From NCBI GenBank assembly GCA_023382535.1, contig JAHDWA010000001.1:62001-126000 (forward strand): 64,000 nt of DNA, in the 5' to 3' direction. Positions 32,506 to 41,035 of this stretch are shown one piece after another (the first letter of the stretch is position 1; every line of letters begins with the position of its first letter). This DNA comes from Anaerolineae bacterium. GTDB lineage: Bacteria; Chloroflexota; Anaerolineae; 4572-78; J111. Under the pieces are notes generated by a model. The model was not told the origin of the DNA. It worked only from the letters and a program-made list of their open reading frames with translations, and made no database searches. The position numbers and the translations under genes are program-made.

Positions 32506-32635
32506 CCGAAGTTGTTGAGACTGTGACCGAAGTTAGTGAGTGGGGATCGAAATTAGTGAGACTAGCCTAAACTAACTTAATGAGACTGGCCTAAACTCCC
32601 TGCTTTTATCGAAGTTAGTAAGATTGGCCTAAATT
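32506..32635 (+). repeat. Second repeat array (CGAAGTTAGTGAGACTGGCC type)
   Basis: Five imperfect direct copies of a 20-27 base unit with core GAAGTTAGTGAG and, in three copies, CTGGCCTAAACT begin near 32506, 32527, 32547, 32572 and 32609. It lies just outside the right end and is not the same as the 15-mer array, although GCCTAAACT resembles the GCCAAACTT of that array. It could be the end of an older related element. Owner unknown. From 32636 to 32910 I see no gene. Confidence 0.6.
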
Positions 32636-32910
32636 GGATAAGAAATTAACGGTCGTATCTTATTTCTGAGGCTCTTGTACTATACGAAGGATTAGATTAC
32701 CCTAAAGGAAAAAAGGTTGGGTAGAATTATTTGCCAGGTCAGAACGTATGTTCTAAAATATCTCTCCTACCCATCCGTGACAAGTGAAGGTTTTTAGTAA
32801 AAAGTCGAATAGGGAAAGGAGATAAATCAAGTCGAGAAATCGGTTTGCGTAAGGGTTTGACTACAGCCAAATCCCGATTGGCCGGGTCGGAAGCAAGCCG
32901 CGGCTGTAAG

Positions 32911-33123
32911 CCCGCGAGAAATGATACAGGCCACGCAGGAGCATCTCCAAAGAGATGGCGACATCATCCGTATCGAGCACGCGGAGGAACTCGCCCGTTT
33001 GCTCCATACCGATCTTGTGATACTGCCAGACAGCGACCCATTTCATATCTTCTGGAACAGCCTGGAGTGCTGCTCTCAAAACTCACGGCGTTTCTCGATG
33101 CACCTATGCTGGCCGACAAGTGA
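32911..33123 (+). pseudogene. Alpha/beta hydrolase C-terminal remnant
   Basis: Residues DGDIIRIEHAEELARLL and LVILPDSD (from about 32948) are followed, after a frame change near 33068, by VLLSKLTAFLDAPM to the stop at 33123. Together these look like the last third of an alpha/beta hydrolase, with a Phe where the catalytic His is often followed by aromatic residues. The nucleophile half is absent. Confidence 0.6.
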
Positions 33124-33254
33124 TTACCCAAGTAAGAAAGGAGCAGCCTGTTATCCGCCCTTAAGAAGATCACCTAGTTGGGTGATGCTTATCACCCGGA
33201 AATAACCCACATTGATATACCCGAATACAAAAAGAGGGTTTAAAGTCAGAGGGG

Positions 33255-33341
33255 TTATTGGTAGAATCTAAAACTTCACCAAATGGCGTGATTATTGCCA
33301 CACTCAAACGTGCCGGAGAAGTCAAAACAGGATCATTATAA
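33255..33341 (+). pseudogene. RibD-C family C-terminal remnant
   Basis: A 28-codon stretch reads GVIIATLKRAGEVKTGSL before its stop. It matches the segment GVIMATYERAGEVKTGSF of the intact RibD-like gene at 46266. The rest of that gene copy is missing. It lies directly upstream of an intact RibD-like gene. Confidence 0.65.
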
Positions 33342-33367
33342 GTAAATAACGAAAAGGAGTAGTTAAG

Positions 33368-33973
33368 ATGACAAAGCAGGAACTGTTAGTGGACTTCATT
33401 ACTTCACTGGACGGCTACGGCGCCGCGGAAGGCTGGCCCGGCTGGTGGGGGCTCGAGGGACCCGAGTATCTCGCCTGGCTCGGTCAGCAGCCCGAACGCA
33501 ACTATACGATCTTGATGGGAGCGAATACGTACCGCCAGATGTATGGATTTGCCGCGGCGGCTGAAACATTGGAACCAGACGAACAAGTTGTCAGCGACGA
33601 GCTGACCCAAGCGACCAAGGTGGTGTTCTCCTCGACGCTGCTGCCCCCGTTGTCGTGGCCCAATACCCGGCTGATCAGCGAGGATGCGGTCGAGGCTGTG
33701 AGAGCGATGAAGCGGGAAGGCAACAACCCGATGCGCACTATTGGCAGCCTCAGCTTATGCCGGTCGCTCCTCAAGGCAGGCCTGGTGGACCGTTTCCGGG
33801 TGGTCGTCTTCCCCGTGATCACCGGCAGTACCGGCTACGAGCGGGTCTACGACGGTTATCCCGATGTCGCCCTCGACATGGTTGCCAGCCGGACGTTCGA
33901 CGGCAGACTTCAGTTGCTTGAGTACATCCCCAGGGTGCTGGCCGGTCCCCCTGGCACACCCCTGGGTTCCTGA
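33368..33973 (+). CDS. RibD C-terminal/dihydrofolate-reductase-like protein (copy 1)
   Basis: This 201-residue protein has the RibD-C fold pattern: N-terminal strand with ITSLDGYGA, a middle segment ILMGANTYRQM, VVFSSTL, and a C-terminal GSLSLCRSLLKAGLVDRFRVVVFPVITG. These proteins resemble the NADPH-binding reductase domain of RibD and DHFR, but their substrates are mostly unknown. AAGGAG precedes the ATG. It is one of seven such genes in the island and is more divergent than most. The real reaction is not known. Confidence 0.85.
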   Translation: MTKQELLVDFITSLDGYGAAEGWPGWWGLEGPEYLAWLGQQPERNYTILMGANTYRQMYGFAAAAETLEPDEQVVSDELTQATKVVFSSTLLPPLSWPNTRLISEDAVEAVRAMKREGNNPMRTIGSLSLCRSLLKAGLVDRFRVVVFPVITGSTGYERVYDGYPDVALDMVASRTFDGRLQLLEYIPRVLAGPPGTPLGS

Positions 33974-33981
33974 TGGTCAGG

Positions 33982-34023
33982 GAATATCTGTGCGCCGGAG
34001 ACGTCGAAACAGGATCATTTTAA
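33982..34023 (+). pseudogene. RibD-C family C-terminal scar
   Basis: The codons before the TAA at 34021 read CAGDVETGSF, again matching the RAGEVKTGSF segment of the gene at 46266. Only about 12 codons survive. It sits between RibD-like copies 1 and 2 and suggests repeated recombination at this site. Confidence 0.5.
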
Positions 34024-34063
34024 GTGAAGATGCGTTACAATCTGAAACTAAAGGAGTAAACCC

Positions 34064-34711
34064 ATGTCTAAGCTTCGGGTCAACAGTTTCTCAATATCCA
34101 TTGATGGCTATGGCGCCGGACCAAACCAGAGTCTGGAGAACCCGCTCGGCGGCGGCGGCGAAGCCCTCCACGACTGGATAGTTGCCACCCGAACGTTTCA
34201 ACAGATGTATGGCAACGAAGGCGGCGCCACGGGCGTCGATGACGAGTTTGTGGCCCGTGGCCTCAACAACATCGGGGCCTGGATTCTTGGCCGCAACATG
34301 TTCGGCCCGGTCCGAGGTCCCTGGCCTGATGACAGTTGGCAGGGGTGGTGGGGCGATACGCCACCCTATCATACCCCGGTTTTCGTGCTAACCAATCATC
34401 CCCGCGAGTCAGTTGCTATGAACGGCGGCACCACCTTCCACTTCGTCACCGATGGCATTCACGCGGCGCTAGAGCGCGCCCGCGAGTCGGCCAACGGGCA
34501 GGATGTTCGGCTTGGCGGGGGTGTCGCCACCATCCGCCAGTATCTCCAAGCGGGACTCATCGACGAGTTGCATCTCGCGATCAGCCCGATACTCCTCGGC
34601 TCCGGCGAACACCTTTTCGCCAACCTCGATACGCTCGCCCTGGGCTACCACTGCACCGAGCACGTGGCCACTGCCGGAGCGATGCACTGCGTTCTCACAA
34701 AGCGATCATAG
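34064..34711 (+). CDS. RibD C-terminal/dihydrofolate-reductase-like protein (copy 2)
   Basis: A 215-residue member of the family with FSISIDGYGAGPNQS at the start, ILGRNMFGPVRG in the middle, VFVLTNHPRES, and the nucleotide-binding-like segment VRLGGGVATIRQYLQAGLIDELHLAISPILLG. AAAGGAG lies upstream of the ATG. It has the same orientation and spacing as its neighbours. The reaction is unknown; NADPH-dependent reduction is the family expectation. Confidence 0.88.
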   Translation: MSKLRVNSFSISIDGYGAGPNQSLENPLGGGGEALHDWIVATRTFQQMYGNEGGATGVDDEFVARGLNNIGAWILGRNMFGPVRGPWPDDSWQGWWGDTPPYHTPVFVLTNHPRESVAMNGGTTFHFVTDGIHAALERARESANGQDVRLGGGVATIRQYLQAGLIDELHLAISPILLGSGEHLFANLDTLALGYHCTEHVATAGAMHCVLTKRS

Positions 34712-34730
34712 GGAGTGCCGGCAATGCACG

Positions 34731-34755
34731 CTACAAAAGATTGATCTTTTTGTAG
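34731..34755 (+). other. AT-rich inverted repeat between RibD-like genes
   Basis: CTACAAAAGA and TCTTTTTGTAG flank a four-base loop. The stem is AT-rich with one bulge. It may be a weak transcript-end hairpin after copy 2. Confidence 0.35.
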
Positions 34756-34788
34756 AGAACCCATGAGAAATAACCAAAAGGAGAACAA

Positions 34789-35376
34789 ATGAAATCTGTA
34801 TCAGTGCTCTACATGTCGATGTCACTGGACGGGTACATCGCGGGTCCGAACGACGAACCGGACAATCCCGGCGGCGACGGTTTTATGCGTCTGCACGAGT
34901 GGTACGGGTTCGAAGCATCACCCCCTAACACAAAGGGGACCGGCTGGGGGGCACACTTCATGGATGAAGGCAATGCGACGGGCGCAGTGCTTGCCGGCCG
35001 GCGCACTGTGGAGCAGGTCGATCACTGGGGCGGAAATCATCACGGCGTCCCGATTTTCGTGCCCAGTCACCGGCCGCCTGGCCCCTCCGCCGCGAAATAT
35101 CCCCTGGTGACGTACGTGACCGATGGGATCGAGAGCGCGATGGCGCAGGCGAAGGCTGCCGCCGGGGACCGCAATGTGCTGGTGCATGGCGCGTACACGG
35201 CGCAGCGGGCGCTCGAGGCCGGGGTGCTGGATGAGTTGCAGATCCATCAAATCCCGGTGCTGTTCGGCGGTGGCCGGCGGCTGTTCGAGGTGTTGCCGTC
35301 GCGCATCGAGTTGGAGATCGTTCGGGTGATCAACACGCCGGAGGCCACGCACATCCGCTACCGCGTCCGCCGCTAA
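34789..35376 (+). CDS. RibD C-terminal/dihydrofolate-reductase-like protein (copy 3)
   Basis: A 195-residue member with MSMSLDGYIAGPNDEPDN, AVLAGRRTVEQ, VPIFVPSHRPP and a C-terminal VLVHGAYTAQRALEAGVLDELQIHQIPVLFGGG segment. This is the typical length and pattern of the family. AAAGGAG precedes the ATG. It belongs with the same group as copies 2, 4 and 7. Function is unproven. Confidence 0.9.
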   Translation: MKSVSVLYMSMSLDGYIAGPNDEPDNPGGDGFMRLHEWYGFEASPPNTKGTGWGAHFMDEGNATGAVLAGRRTVEQVDHWGGNHHGVPIFVPSHRPPGPSAAKYPLVTYVTDGIESAMAQAKAAAGDRNVLVHGAYTAQRALEAGVLDELQIHQIPVLFGGGRRLFEVLPSRIELEIVRVINTPEATHIRYRVRR

Positions 35377-35482
35377 GCTGGTTGACCAGCGGCCTCCGAT
35401 CGTCGATCTCTTCAGGCTGTGAAGCCGAGCGCGCGAGGCTACGCAAATGAAAACTGCGTTTTAGAAGCTAAAGGAGAGAACC

Positions 35483-36289
35483 ATGAAAGACTTCATGAGC
35501 AGTGAACCTGGAGTACCTGCGGTGGTCGCTCGGGATACCTTCCAGGCTGAGCTGGACGCACTGCGGGTTCGAGAGAAAGCTCATACGCGAGAAGGCGACG
35601 CGATTGCCGCCGCCCGCCGGCGACTGCCCATGGTCGAGGTGGATAGCACGACACCGCTTATCGGCGAGCGCGGGGCCGTGACACTGTTGGATGCATTTGA
35701 GGGACGCCGGCTGCTCATCGCTTACTACTTCATGTGGTACACCGGCCGCCCGGCCGCGGAGCAGTGCGAGGGCTGCACCTTGTATACCTCGCAGGTCCGC
35801 GAGCTGTCCTTCCTGCATTCCCGTGATGTGACCTACGCCACGTTCTGCCAAGGCCCGTACGAAGAGAGTGTCCGGTACCGCGACTTCATGGGCTGGGAGA
35901 TGCCTTGGTACTCGGCCCAGGACTCGCTCGACACGCTCTTGGTTGGACGCCGGGTGGGCATGATGCACATTGTTTGCTACCTGCGACAAGGATCCAGAGT
36001 CTTTGAGACTTACTGGACGACCGGGCGCGGCGTTGAGGCGATGGACAACAGCAATGCCTTGCTCGACCTGACGGTTTACGGGCGGCAGGAACCGTGGGAG
36101 GATTCGCCGAGTGGCTGGCTGCAACAGCAGTGGGAACACAATTACCGTACCGATGGACGTCCCATCGTCCAGTGGCCCCGCCTGAAGGCCGGGCATTCCG
36201 ACGACCTAGGCACCACCCCCGCTAGAGGCGTCAGTCCGATGTTGCCGTCACCCGAGAAGGTTATCATAAAAAAAGGAGACCGAAGATGA
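35483..36289 (+). CDS. DUF899 thioredoxin-like protein (copy 1)
   Basis: This 268-residue protein has the DUF899 pattern: a helical N-terminus (FQAELDALRVREKAHTREGD), RRRLPMVEV, a thioredoxin-like strand LLDAFEGRRLLIAYYFMW, and CEGCTLY in place of a redox CxxC motif. FMGWEMPWYS and a late VYGRQEPWEDSP segment follow. The family is predicted to have a thioredoxin fold; its partners are unknown. It overlaps the next DUF899 gene by four bases (ATGA), so the two are translationally coupled. Confidence 0.88.
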   Translation: MKDFMSSEPGVPAVVARDTFQAELDALRVREKAHTREGDAIAAARRRLPMVEVDSTTPLIGERGAVTLLDAFEGRRLLIAYYFMWYTGRPAAEQCEGCTLYTSQVRELSFLHSRDVTYATFCQGPYEESVRYRDFMGWEMPWYSAQDSLDTLLVGRRVGMMHIVCYLRQGSRVFETYWTTGRGVEAMDNSNALLDLTVYGRQEPWEDSPSGWLQQQWEHNYRTDGRPIVQWPRLKAGHSDDLGTTPARGVSPMLPSPEKVIIKKGDRR

Positions 36290-37095
36290 CAACGATGGAG
36301 AACCTGCCCGAGGTGGTGTCGCGGGAGGAGTGGCTGGCCGCCCGCAAGGAGCTGCTCCTCAAGGAGAAGGAGCTCACCCGGGCGCGCGACCGGGTGAACG
36401 CCGACCGGCGACGGTTGCCGATGGTCCGCATCGACAAGCCGTACACATTCGAAGGCCCGAACGGGACAGTCGGCCTGCTCGACCTGTTCGAGGGCCGCCA
36501 ACAACTGGTAATGCACCACTTCATGTGGATGTTCGACGTGGACGCCGACGGGAACGAGCATCCCCGCGACACGGGCTGCCCCAGTTGCTCCTCCGCCGCC
36601 GACCACATCCCCGCCACGCTGAGGCAGCTGCACGTCCGCAACACCACGCTCGTTGCCGTGACCCGAGCGCCGTACGACAAAATCGCCGCCTTCCGCCAGC
36701 GGATGGGCTGGACGTTCCCCTGGTACTCCTCGTGGGGCAGTGACTTCAACTACGACTTCCACGCCACCGTTGACGAGCGGGTCGCCCCGGTGCTGGTCCA
36801 CTTCCGGACCGAGGCCGAGCTGGCCGAGGCCGGAACGCCATGGGGCGAGAGCTGGCGGGTGCGGGGCGACTACCCGGGCCTCAGCGCCTTCCTGCGGGTC
36901 GAGGACGAGGTCTTCCACACCTACTCCACGTTCGGGCGTGGCATCGAGGAGTTCCACTACGGCATCCCCTACCTCGACCTCACCACGCTCGGCCGACAGG
37001 AGGCCTGGGAGAAACCGAAGGGCCGCGCCACCCCCCTCGGCCTGCACGTCGGCGGCCCCAACATCCGCCTCCCCGACGAATACGACGAGGCGTAA
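36286..37095 (+). CDS. DUF899 thioredoxin-like protein (copy 2)
   Basis: A 269-residue paralogue of the preceding gene with the same landmarks: RRRLPMVRIDKPYTF, LLDLFEGRQQLVMHHFMW, CPSCSSAADHIP in the CxxC position, MGWTFPWYSS and LGRQEAWEKPKG. The start overlaps the upstream stop (ATGA). Its base composition is markedly richer in G+C at third codon positions than its neighbours, so it probably came by transfer from a high-GC donor such as an actinobacterium. Function unknown. Confidence 0.9.
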   Translation: MTTMENLPEVVSREEWLAARKELLLKEKELTRARDRVNADRRRLPMVRIDKPYTFEGPNGTVGLLDLFEGRQQLVMHHFMWMFDVDADGNEHPRDTGCPSCSSAADHIPATLRQLHVRNTTLVAVTRAPYDKIAAFRQRMGWTFPWYSSWGSDFNYDFHATVDERVAPVLVHFRTEAELAEAGTPWGESWRVRGDYPGLSAFLRVEDEVFHTYSTFGRGIEEFHYGIPYLDLTTLGRQEAWEKPKGRATPLGLHVGGPNIRLPDEYDEA

Positions 37096-37170
37096 CCCGG
37101 ACCCCGGTTGGTCGTTGAGCTTCGTGCCCAGTACGGTAAGTTGAGAGAATTAACATACGAGGAGATCCCA

Positions 37171-37401
37171 ATGAACTGGAACAAATGGGTTCGGCAGACC
37201 CACCGCTGGCTGGCCATTGTCTTTACCGTGCTCGTCATCGTCAACATCGTCGTCAACTTCATCCCCTTGGGACAGGAGGAACTTGCCCTCTGGGTGGGCC
37301 TCTTAACGCTGCTCCCGCTCGCTTTGCTCATGTTCACCGGTTTGTACTTGTTCGTGCTGCCATATGTAACCAAGCGGCGCAATGGGCAACGCGCCGACTG
37401 A
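37171..37401 (+). CDS. Small membrane protein with two transmembrane segments
   Basis: A 76-residue protein begins MNWNKWVRQTHRW and has hydrophobic stretches at about 14-32 and 41-65 before a basic tail (TKRRNGQRAD). I chose the ATG at 37171 because GAGGAG lies 8 bases upstream. The RQTHRWLA start recalls PepSY-type membrane anchors, but this is only a resemblance. No function can be assigned. Confidence 0.75.
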   Translation: MNWNKWVRQTHRWLAIVFTVLVIVNIVVNFIPLGQEELALWVGLLTLLPLALLMFTGLYLFVLPYVTKRRNGQRAD

Positions 37402-37484
37402 ACGGGCAGCCGGCCGCAGCTTTAAGATGTGCTATAGTTATATAAAGGTAGTGGTTGTTCACAGAACATCAAGGCATAGAAAAT

Positions 37485-37809
37485 ATGAAAATCCATCGAA
37501 TAGATCATATGGGTATCATCGTCAATGATCTTCCTGCCGCGACAGCGTTTTTTCTTGACTTTGGCCTTGAAATAGTAGGGGAAGGAGAAGTGGAAGGCGA
37601 GTGGGTGGGCCGGGTAGTGCTTATTGGTCGACACGCCCATGGCCCTGGCCCTGGGTGAGGAGAGCTTGAAGGAGTTGCGCAAGACTGGCGGGATCCTCAG
37701 GCCCGAGGACATAGCGGCGGGTGTGGTGGAATTCATCGAGGACGACTCGCGGGCCGGGGCGGTCATGAGCATCACCACTCGCGCTGGCCGGGAATACGTG
37801 ACGGCTTGA
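37485..37809 (+). pseudogene. Chimeric remnant: VOC N-terminus joined to SDR C-terminus
   Basis: From 37485 the frame reads as the start of a VOC/glyoxalase protein (IHRIDHMGIIVNDLPAATAF) for about 47 residues. Near 37620 the sequence changes, in another frame, to the end of a short-chain dehydrogenase (VDTPMALALG, then ILRPEDIAAGVVEFIED and REYV) up to 37809. Neither part can make a full protein. This looks like a deletion that joined two genes. Confidence 0.7.
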
Positions 37810-37842
37810 TGTAAAATGACTTAAACTAAAGGAGAAGCAGCT

Positions 37843-38265
37843 ATGAAACCACGAATCACCGTTATCACCATAGGCGTAGATAATCTGGAAAAATCGGTGG
37901 CCTTTTATCGTGATGGGCTTGGCTTACCGACGCAGGGGATCACTGGCGCAGAGTTCGAGCATGGCGCCGTCGCCTTTTTTGAGCTGCAAGCAGGGGTCAG
38001 GCTGGCAATTTGGCCCCGAACCTCTATCGCCCACGATACAGGTATGCCTCCGGGGCCGCCCAGCGCGACCGAGTGTACCCTCGGACACAACGTCGCTTCC
38101 AAAGAAGAAGTTGACACTGTGATGGCGCAAGCCCGAAAGGCAGGCGCTCGCATCGTCAAGCTGGCGCAAGAAACGTTTTGGGGTGGCTACGCCGGCTATT
38201 TCCAGGACCCTGATGGCCATTTGTGGGAGATTGTCTGGAATCCACAATGGGAATTTATAGAATGA
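37843..38265 (+). CDS. VOC-family (glyoxalase/bleomycin-resistance-like) protein
   Basis: A 140-residue single-subunit VOC protein with ITVITIGVDNLEKSVAFYRDGLG at the start, and GYAGYFQDPDGHLWEIVWNP at the end, with the metal-ligand Glu in LWEIVWN. VOC proteins bind a metal and small ligands; roles range from lactoylglutathione lyase to drug binding. AAAGGAG precedes the ATG. The substrate cannot be named. Confidence 0.9.
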   Translation: MKPRITVITIGVDNLEKSVAFYRDGLGLPTQGITGAEFEHGAVAFFELQAGVRLAIWPRTSIAHDTGMPPGPPSATECTLGHNVASKEEVDTVMAQARKAGARIVKLAQETFWGGYAGYFQDPDGHLWEIVWNPQWEFIE

Positions 38266-38351
38266 GGCTGGCCTGCCTAATCAGTAGGAACGCGCCGCTA
38301 AAGTGAATAGGCGTTAATTGATTTTCTCAAAACCGAAATTAAAAAAAGAGA

Positions 38352-38969
38352 ATGACCGTGGGAAAAGTTGTTTTTAATATGACAATGTCGCTGGATGGTT
38401 TTGTCGCCGGGCCGAACGACGACCCTGAGAATGGTATGGGCGATGACGGTGATGCACTCTTCAATTGGTACTTCAGCGGCGACACCGAGATCCCGATTTC
38501 GGATGGGCAGATGGTACTTAAGGTTTCAGCGCAGAGTGCTGAAATCCTCAACACATCAATCGAAACATACGGGGCGGGGGTGTGGGGACGGCGAACCTTT
38601 GACATCGCCAGGGCCTGGGGTGGCCATCCCCCGAGGTCGCCCTGTTTTATTGTTACCCACACTGTCCCGCAGGAATGGGTCTATGAAGGATCGCCGTTCA
38701 CCTTTGTCACCGATGGCGTCGAAAGCGCCATCCGTCAGGCGAAGCAGGCCGCCGGAGACAAGGATGTCGTGGTATGTACCGCCAGTATCCTGCAGCAGTG
38801 CCTCAACGCAGGCCTGATGGACGAAATCCATATTGACGTCGCGCCCCTCCTGCTCGGAAAAGGTGTCCGGTTGTTCGATCATCTGAATATTGAGCTAACT
38901 GAACTGGAATGCATCCGAGTGGTCCGGGCACCCGGCGTTACCCACTTGGGATTCAAGGTGGTCAAGTGA
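38352..38969 (+). CDS. RibD C-terminal/dihydrofolate-reductase-like protein (copy 4)
   Basis: A 205-residue member with FNMTMSLDGFVAGPNDDPEN, GVWGRRTFDIA, CFIVTHTVPQ and a C-terminal VVVCTASILQQCLNAGLMDEIHIDVAPLLLG segment. The typical glycine at the start of the last motif is Cys-Thr here. The next gene begins soon after its stop, so the two are probably co-transcribed. Function unproven. Confidence 0.9.
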   Translation: MTVGKVVFNMTMSLDGFVAGPNDDPENGMGDDGDALFNWYFSGDTEIPISDGQMVLKVSAQSAEILNTSIETYGAGVWGRRTFDIARAWGGHPPRSPCFIVTHTVPQEWVYEGSPFTFVTDGVESAIRQAKQAAGDKDVVVCTASILQQCLNAGLMDEIHIDVAPLLLGKGVRLFDHLNIELTELECIRVVRAPGVTHLGFKVVK

Positions 38970-38993
38970 TTGATAAAGGAGAACGAACAACCA

Positions 38994-39824
38994 TTGGAAA
39001 CTTACGACGACGATCTCAGCAAGTTTGAAGCGGACGGCGCCGCGCCGTTGCCGGACACCATCGATCAAGGCGCCGTCGAACATGACGGGGCTCGCATCTG
39101 GTATGCAGCGTACGGGTCCGGCCCGTCCGTGATCCTGCTGCACGGCGGCCTCGGTCATAGTGGCAACTGGGGGTATCAAGTGCCGGCGTTGGTCAGCAGC
39201 GGCTATCGCGCCGTTTTGATCGACAGCCGGGGCCACGGCCGCAGTACGCGCGACGAGCGACCGTATACCTATGAGCTAATGGCAGCCGACGTTGCGGCGG
39301 TGATGGATGCCTTGCGCCTCGATCAAGTGGGTCTGGTGGGTTGGAGCGACGGTGCATGCACCGCCTTGGTTCTTGCTTCGAAAGCACCCACCCGGGTTGC
39401 GGGCGTGCTTTTCTTTGCCTGCAACATGGATCCGAGTGGCACCAAGGAATTTGTCTTCACCCCGATCATCGGGCGCTGTTTCAACCGGCACAAGCAAGAC
39501 TACCAACGGCTATCGGCCACGCCGAATGATTTCGAGGCGTTTTCCAGGGCGGTCGACCTGATGCAACAAACGCAACCCAACTATTCGGCCAATGATTTGG
39601 CTCAGATCAGCGTGCCGGTGGTGATCGTCCATAGCGAGTATGACGAATTTATCAAGCGCGAACACGCCGAATATCTGGCTCGGAACATTCCAAAGGCGGA
39701 ATTCGTTGAGCTGGCCGGTGTCAGTCATTTCGCCCCGTTGCAACGGCCTGAGCAATTCAACAGCGTCATGCTTGCCTTTCTCGGCACAAAAGGCCCAAAA
39801 CCTGTCCTGAGAACTTCTTACTGA
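38994..39824 (+). CDS. Alpha/beta hydrolase
   Basis: The protein shows the oxyanion-hole motif LLHGGLGHSG, nucleophile elbow GWSDG (Ser), acid Asp in HSEYDEF and catalytic His in GVSHFAP. It is an ordinary alpha/beta hydrolase of about 276 residues. I chose the TTG at 38994, which has AAAGGAG ten bases upstream; an in-frame TTG at 38970 would sit before that site. Its substrate is unknown. Remnants of similar hydrolases are at 32911 and 47948 in the same island. Confidence 0.88.
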   Translation: METYDDDLSKFEADGAAPLPDTIDQGAVEHDGARIWYAAYGSGPSVILLHGGLGHSGNWGYQVPALVSSGYRAVLIDSRGHGRSTRDERPYTYELMAADVAAVMDALRLDQVGLVGWSDGACTALVLASKAPTRVAGVLFFACNMDPSGTKEFVFTPIIGRCFNRHKQDYQRLSATPNDFEAFSRAVDLMQQTQPNYSANDLAQISVPVVIVHSEYDEFIKREHAEYLARNIPKAEFVELAGVSHFAPLQRPEQFNSVMLAFLGTKGPKPVLRTSY

Positions 39825-39923
39825 AGCCATATCGTTTTTCGTAGACTGTAAAACGCAGGAAGAAGTGGACGAGTTGTAGGAGAAGCTTTCTGCCGGGAGG
39901 TGAGAGTGGGTGGGGTTAGCATT

Positions 39924-40391
39924 ATGGATTGGCAAGCGCGTAGAAAAAAAACACCCGAAACACATAGAAAAGAACTATTTGACCTGTATCTAAGGCGGCA
40001 CGATAGAATTAACAACTGGGATCTGGTTGACCGCAGCGCACCTTATGTCGTCGGCGGCTACTTGTTTGATAAGTCACGCAAAATTCTCTTCAAGCTGGCC
40101 CAATCTGATAATATTTGGGAACGCCGCACTGCGATTGTCAGCACAGGCTATTTTATTAGACAAAGTGATACTGTTGACACCTTCAAAATCGCCGAAATGC
40201 TGCTAAATGACGATCAGGATTTAATCCATAAGGCAACCGGATGGATGTTGCGGGCAGCGGGTGATGTAGATCGCCAAAAACTGTTGGACTTTTTAGATCA
40301 CCATGCCGCCACCATGCCGCGTACGCTTTTGCGGTACGCAATCGAACACCTCAATAAAGAACAGCGGGCTTATTATTTGAAAAGGAGGTAG
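39924..40391 (+). CDS. AlkD-like DNA alkylation repair protein, N-terminally truncated
   Basis: The 155-residue product matches the C-terminal two-thirds of AlkD-type HEAT-repeat DNA glycosylases: INNWDLVDRSAPYVVGGYL, ERRTAIVSTGYFI, DDQDLIHKATGWMLR and MPRTLLRYAIEHL. Full-length AlkD proteins have about 230 residues, so the first HEAT repeats are missing here. The catalytic-type Asp in LVDRSAP is present. It may be a non-functional fragment. The stop lies two bases before the GTG of the next gene. Confidence 0.8.
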   Translation: MDWQARRKKTPETHRKELFDLYLRRHDRINNWDLVDRSAPYVVGGYLFDKSRKILFKLAQSDNIWERRTAIVSTGYFIRQSDTVDTFKIAEMLLNDDQDLIHKATGWMLRAAGDVDRQKLLDFLDHHAATMPRTLLRYAIEHLNKEQRAYYLKRR

Positions 40392-40392
40392 C

Positions 40393-40971
40393 GTGCCAGA
40401 ACCGGATCAAACCCGTATTCAAGCCTTTGAGGATCCCACCGCCTTTTGGGAATGGTTGGCGCTGAATCACGCCTCTGAGCCGGAGGTGTGGGTTAAGATG
40501 TATAAGAAAGGCTCCGGTCAAAAAACAATCAGTTGGGAGGAAGGTGTGATAGAAGCGCTGTGTTGGGGCTGGATCGATGGGGTCAGAAAGTCGCTTGACG
40601 ATCAGGCTTATCTGCAGCGGTTCACCCCGCGCCGGCCAGGCAGTAACTGGTCCAAACGCAACCGCGAGCATGTGGAGCGGCTCATCGCCGCAGGCCGGAT
40701 GCAAGAGCCGGGCATGGTTCATGTGCGGGCCGCCCAGGCGGATGGACGCTGGGAGGCGGCCTACGCCCCGCCCAGCGAAATGACCGTGCCGGAGGATTTT
40801 CTGGCGGCTCTGGAGGAACGCCCGGCGGCTAAAGCCTTCTTTGAAACCCTGAATAAACAGAACCGTTATGCCATTGCCTATCGCCTGCAAACCGTCAGGA
40901 AACCGGAAACCCGGCAGAAGCGGTTTGAGCAATTTCTGGGCATGCTTGAAAAGGGCAAAAAACTTTATTGA
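40393..40971 (+). CDS. YdeI/OmpD-associated family protein
   Basis: The 192-residue protein has the family pattern: FWEWLALNHASEPEVWVKMYKK cut short by GSGQKTISWEEGVIEALCWGWIDG, then FTPRRPGSNWSKRN and the C-terminal helical region with KRFEQFLGMLEKGKK. Members have been linked to bacteriocin and peptide tolerance in enterobacteria, but the mechanism is not known. The GTG start has AAAAGGAGGT 5-6 bases upstream, an excellent ribosome site overlapping the end of the preceding gene. Confidence 0.87.
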   Translation: MPEPDQTRIQAFEDPTAFWEWLALNHASEPEVWVKMYKKGSGQKTISWEEGVIEALCWGWIDGVRKSLDDQAYLQRFTPRRPGSNWSKRNREHVERLIAAGRMQEPGMVHVRAAQADGRWEAAYAPPSEMTVPEDFLAALEERPAAKAFFETLNKQNRYAIAYRLQTVRKPETRQKRFEQFLGMLEKGKKLY

Positions 40972-41035
40972 GACAGAATCACCTCGCCCCCAAACTAAAA
41001 ATCTATATCCCGTTTGAAAGGAAGGCGGAGTTAGA

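Noticed and set aside
32206..32635. CRISPR array or CRISPR-associated transposon
   Set aside because: The repeats are 15 bases with irregular 22-72 base steps, no cas gene is present, and the TniQ protein is of TnsD size. They fit TnsB sites better.
36142..37047. Long minus-strand reading frame opposite the DUF899 genes
   Set aside because: An artefact of the very high GC of DUF899 copy 2; the plus-strand protein has clear family motifs.
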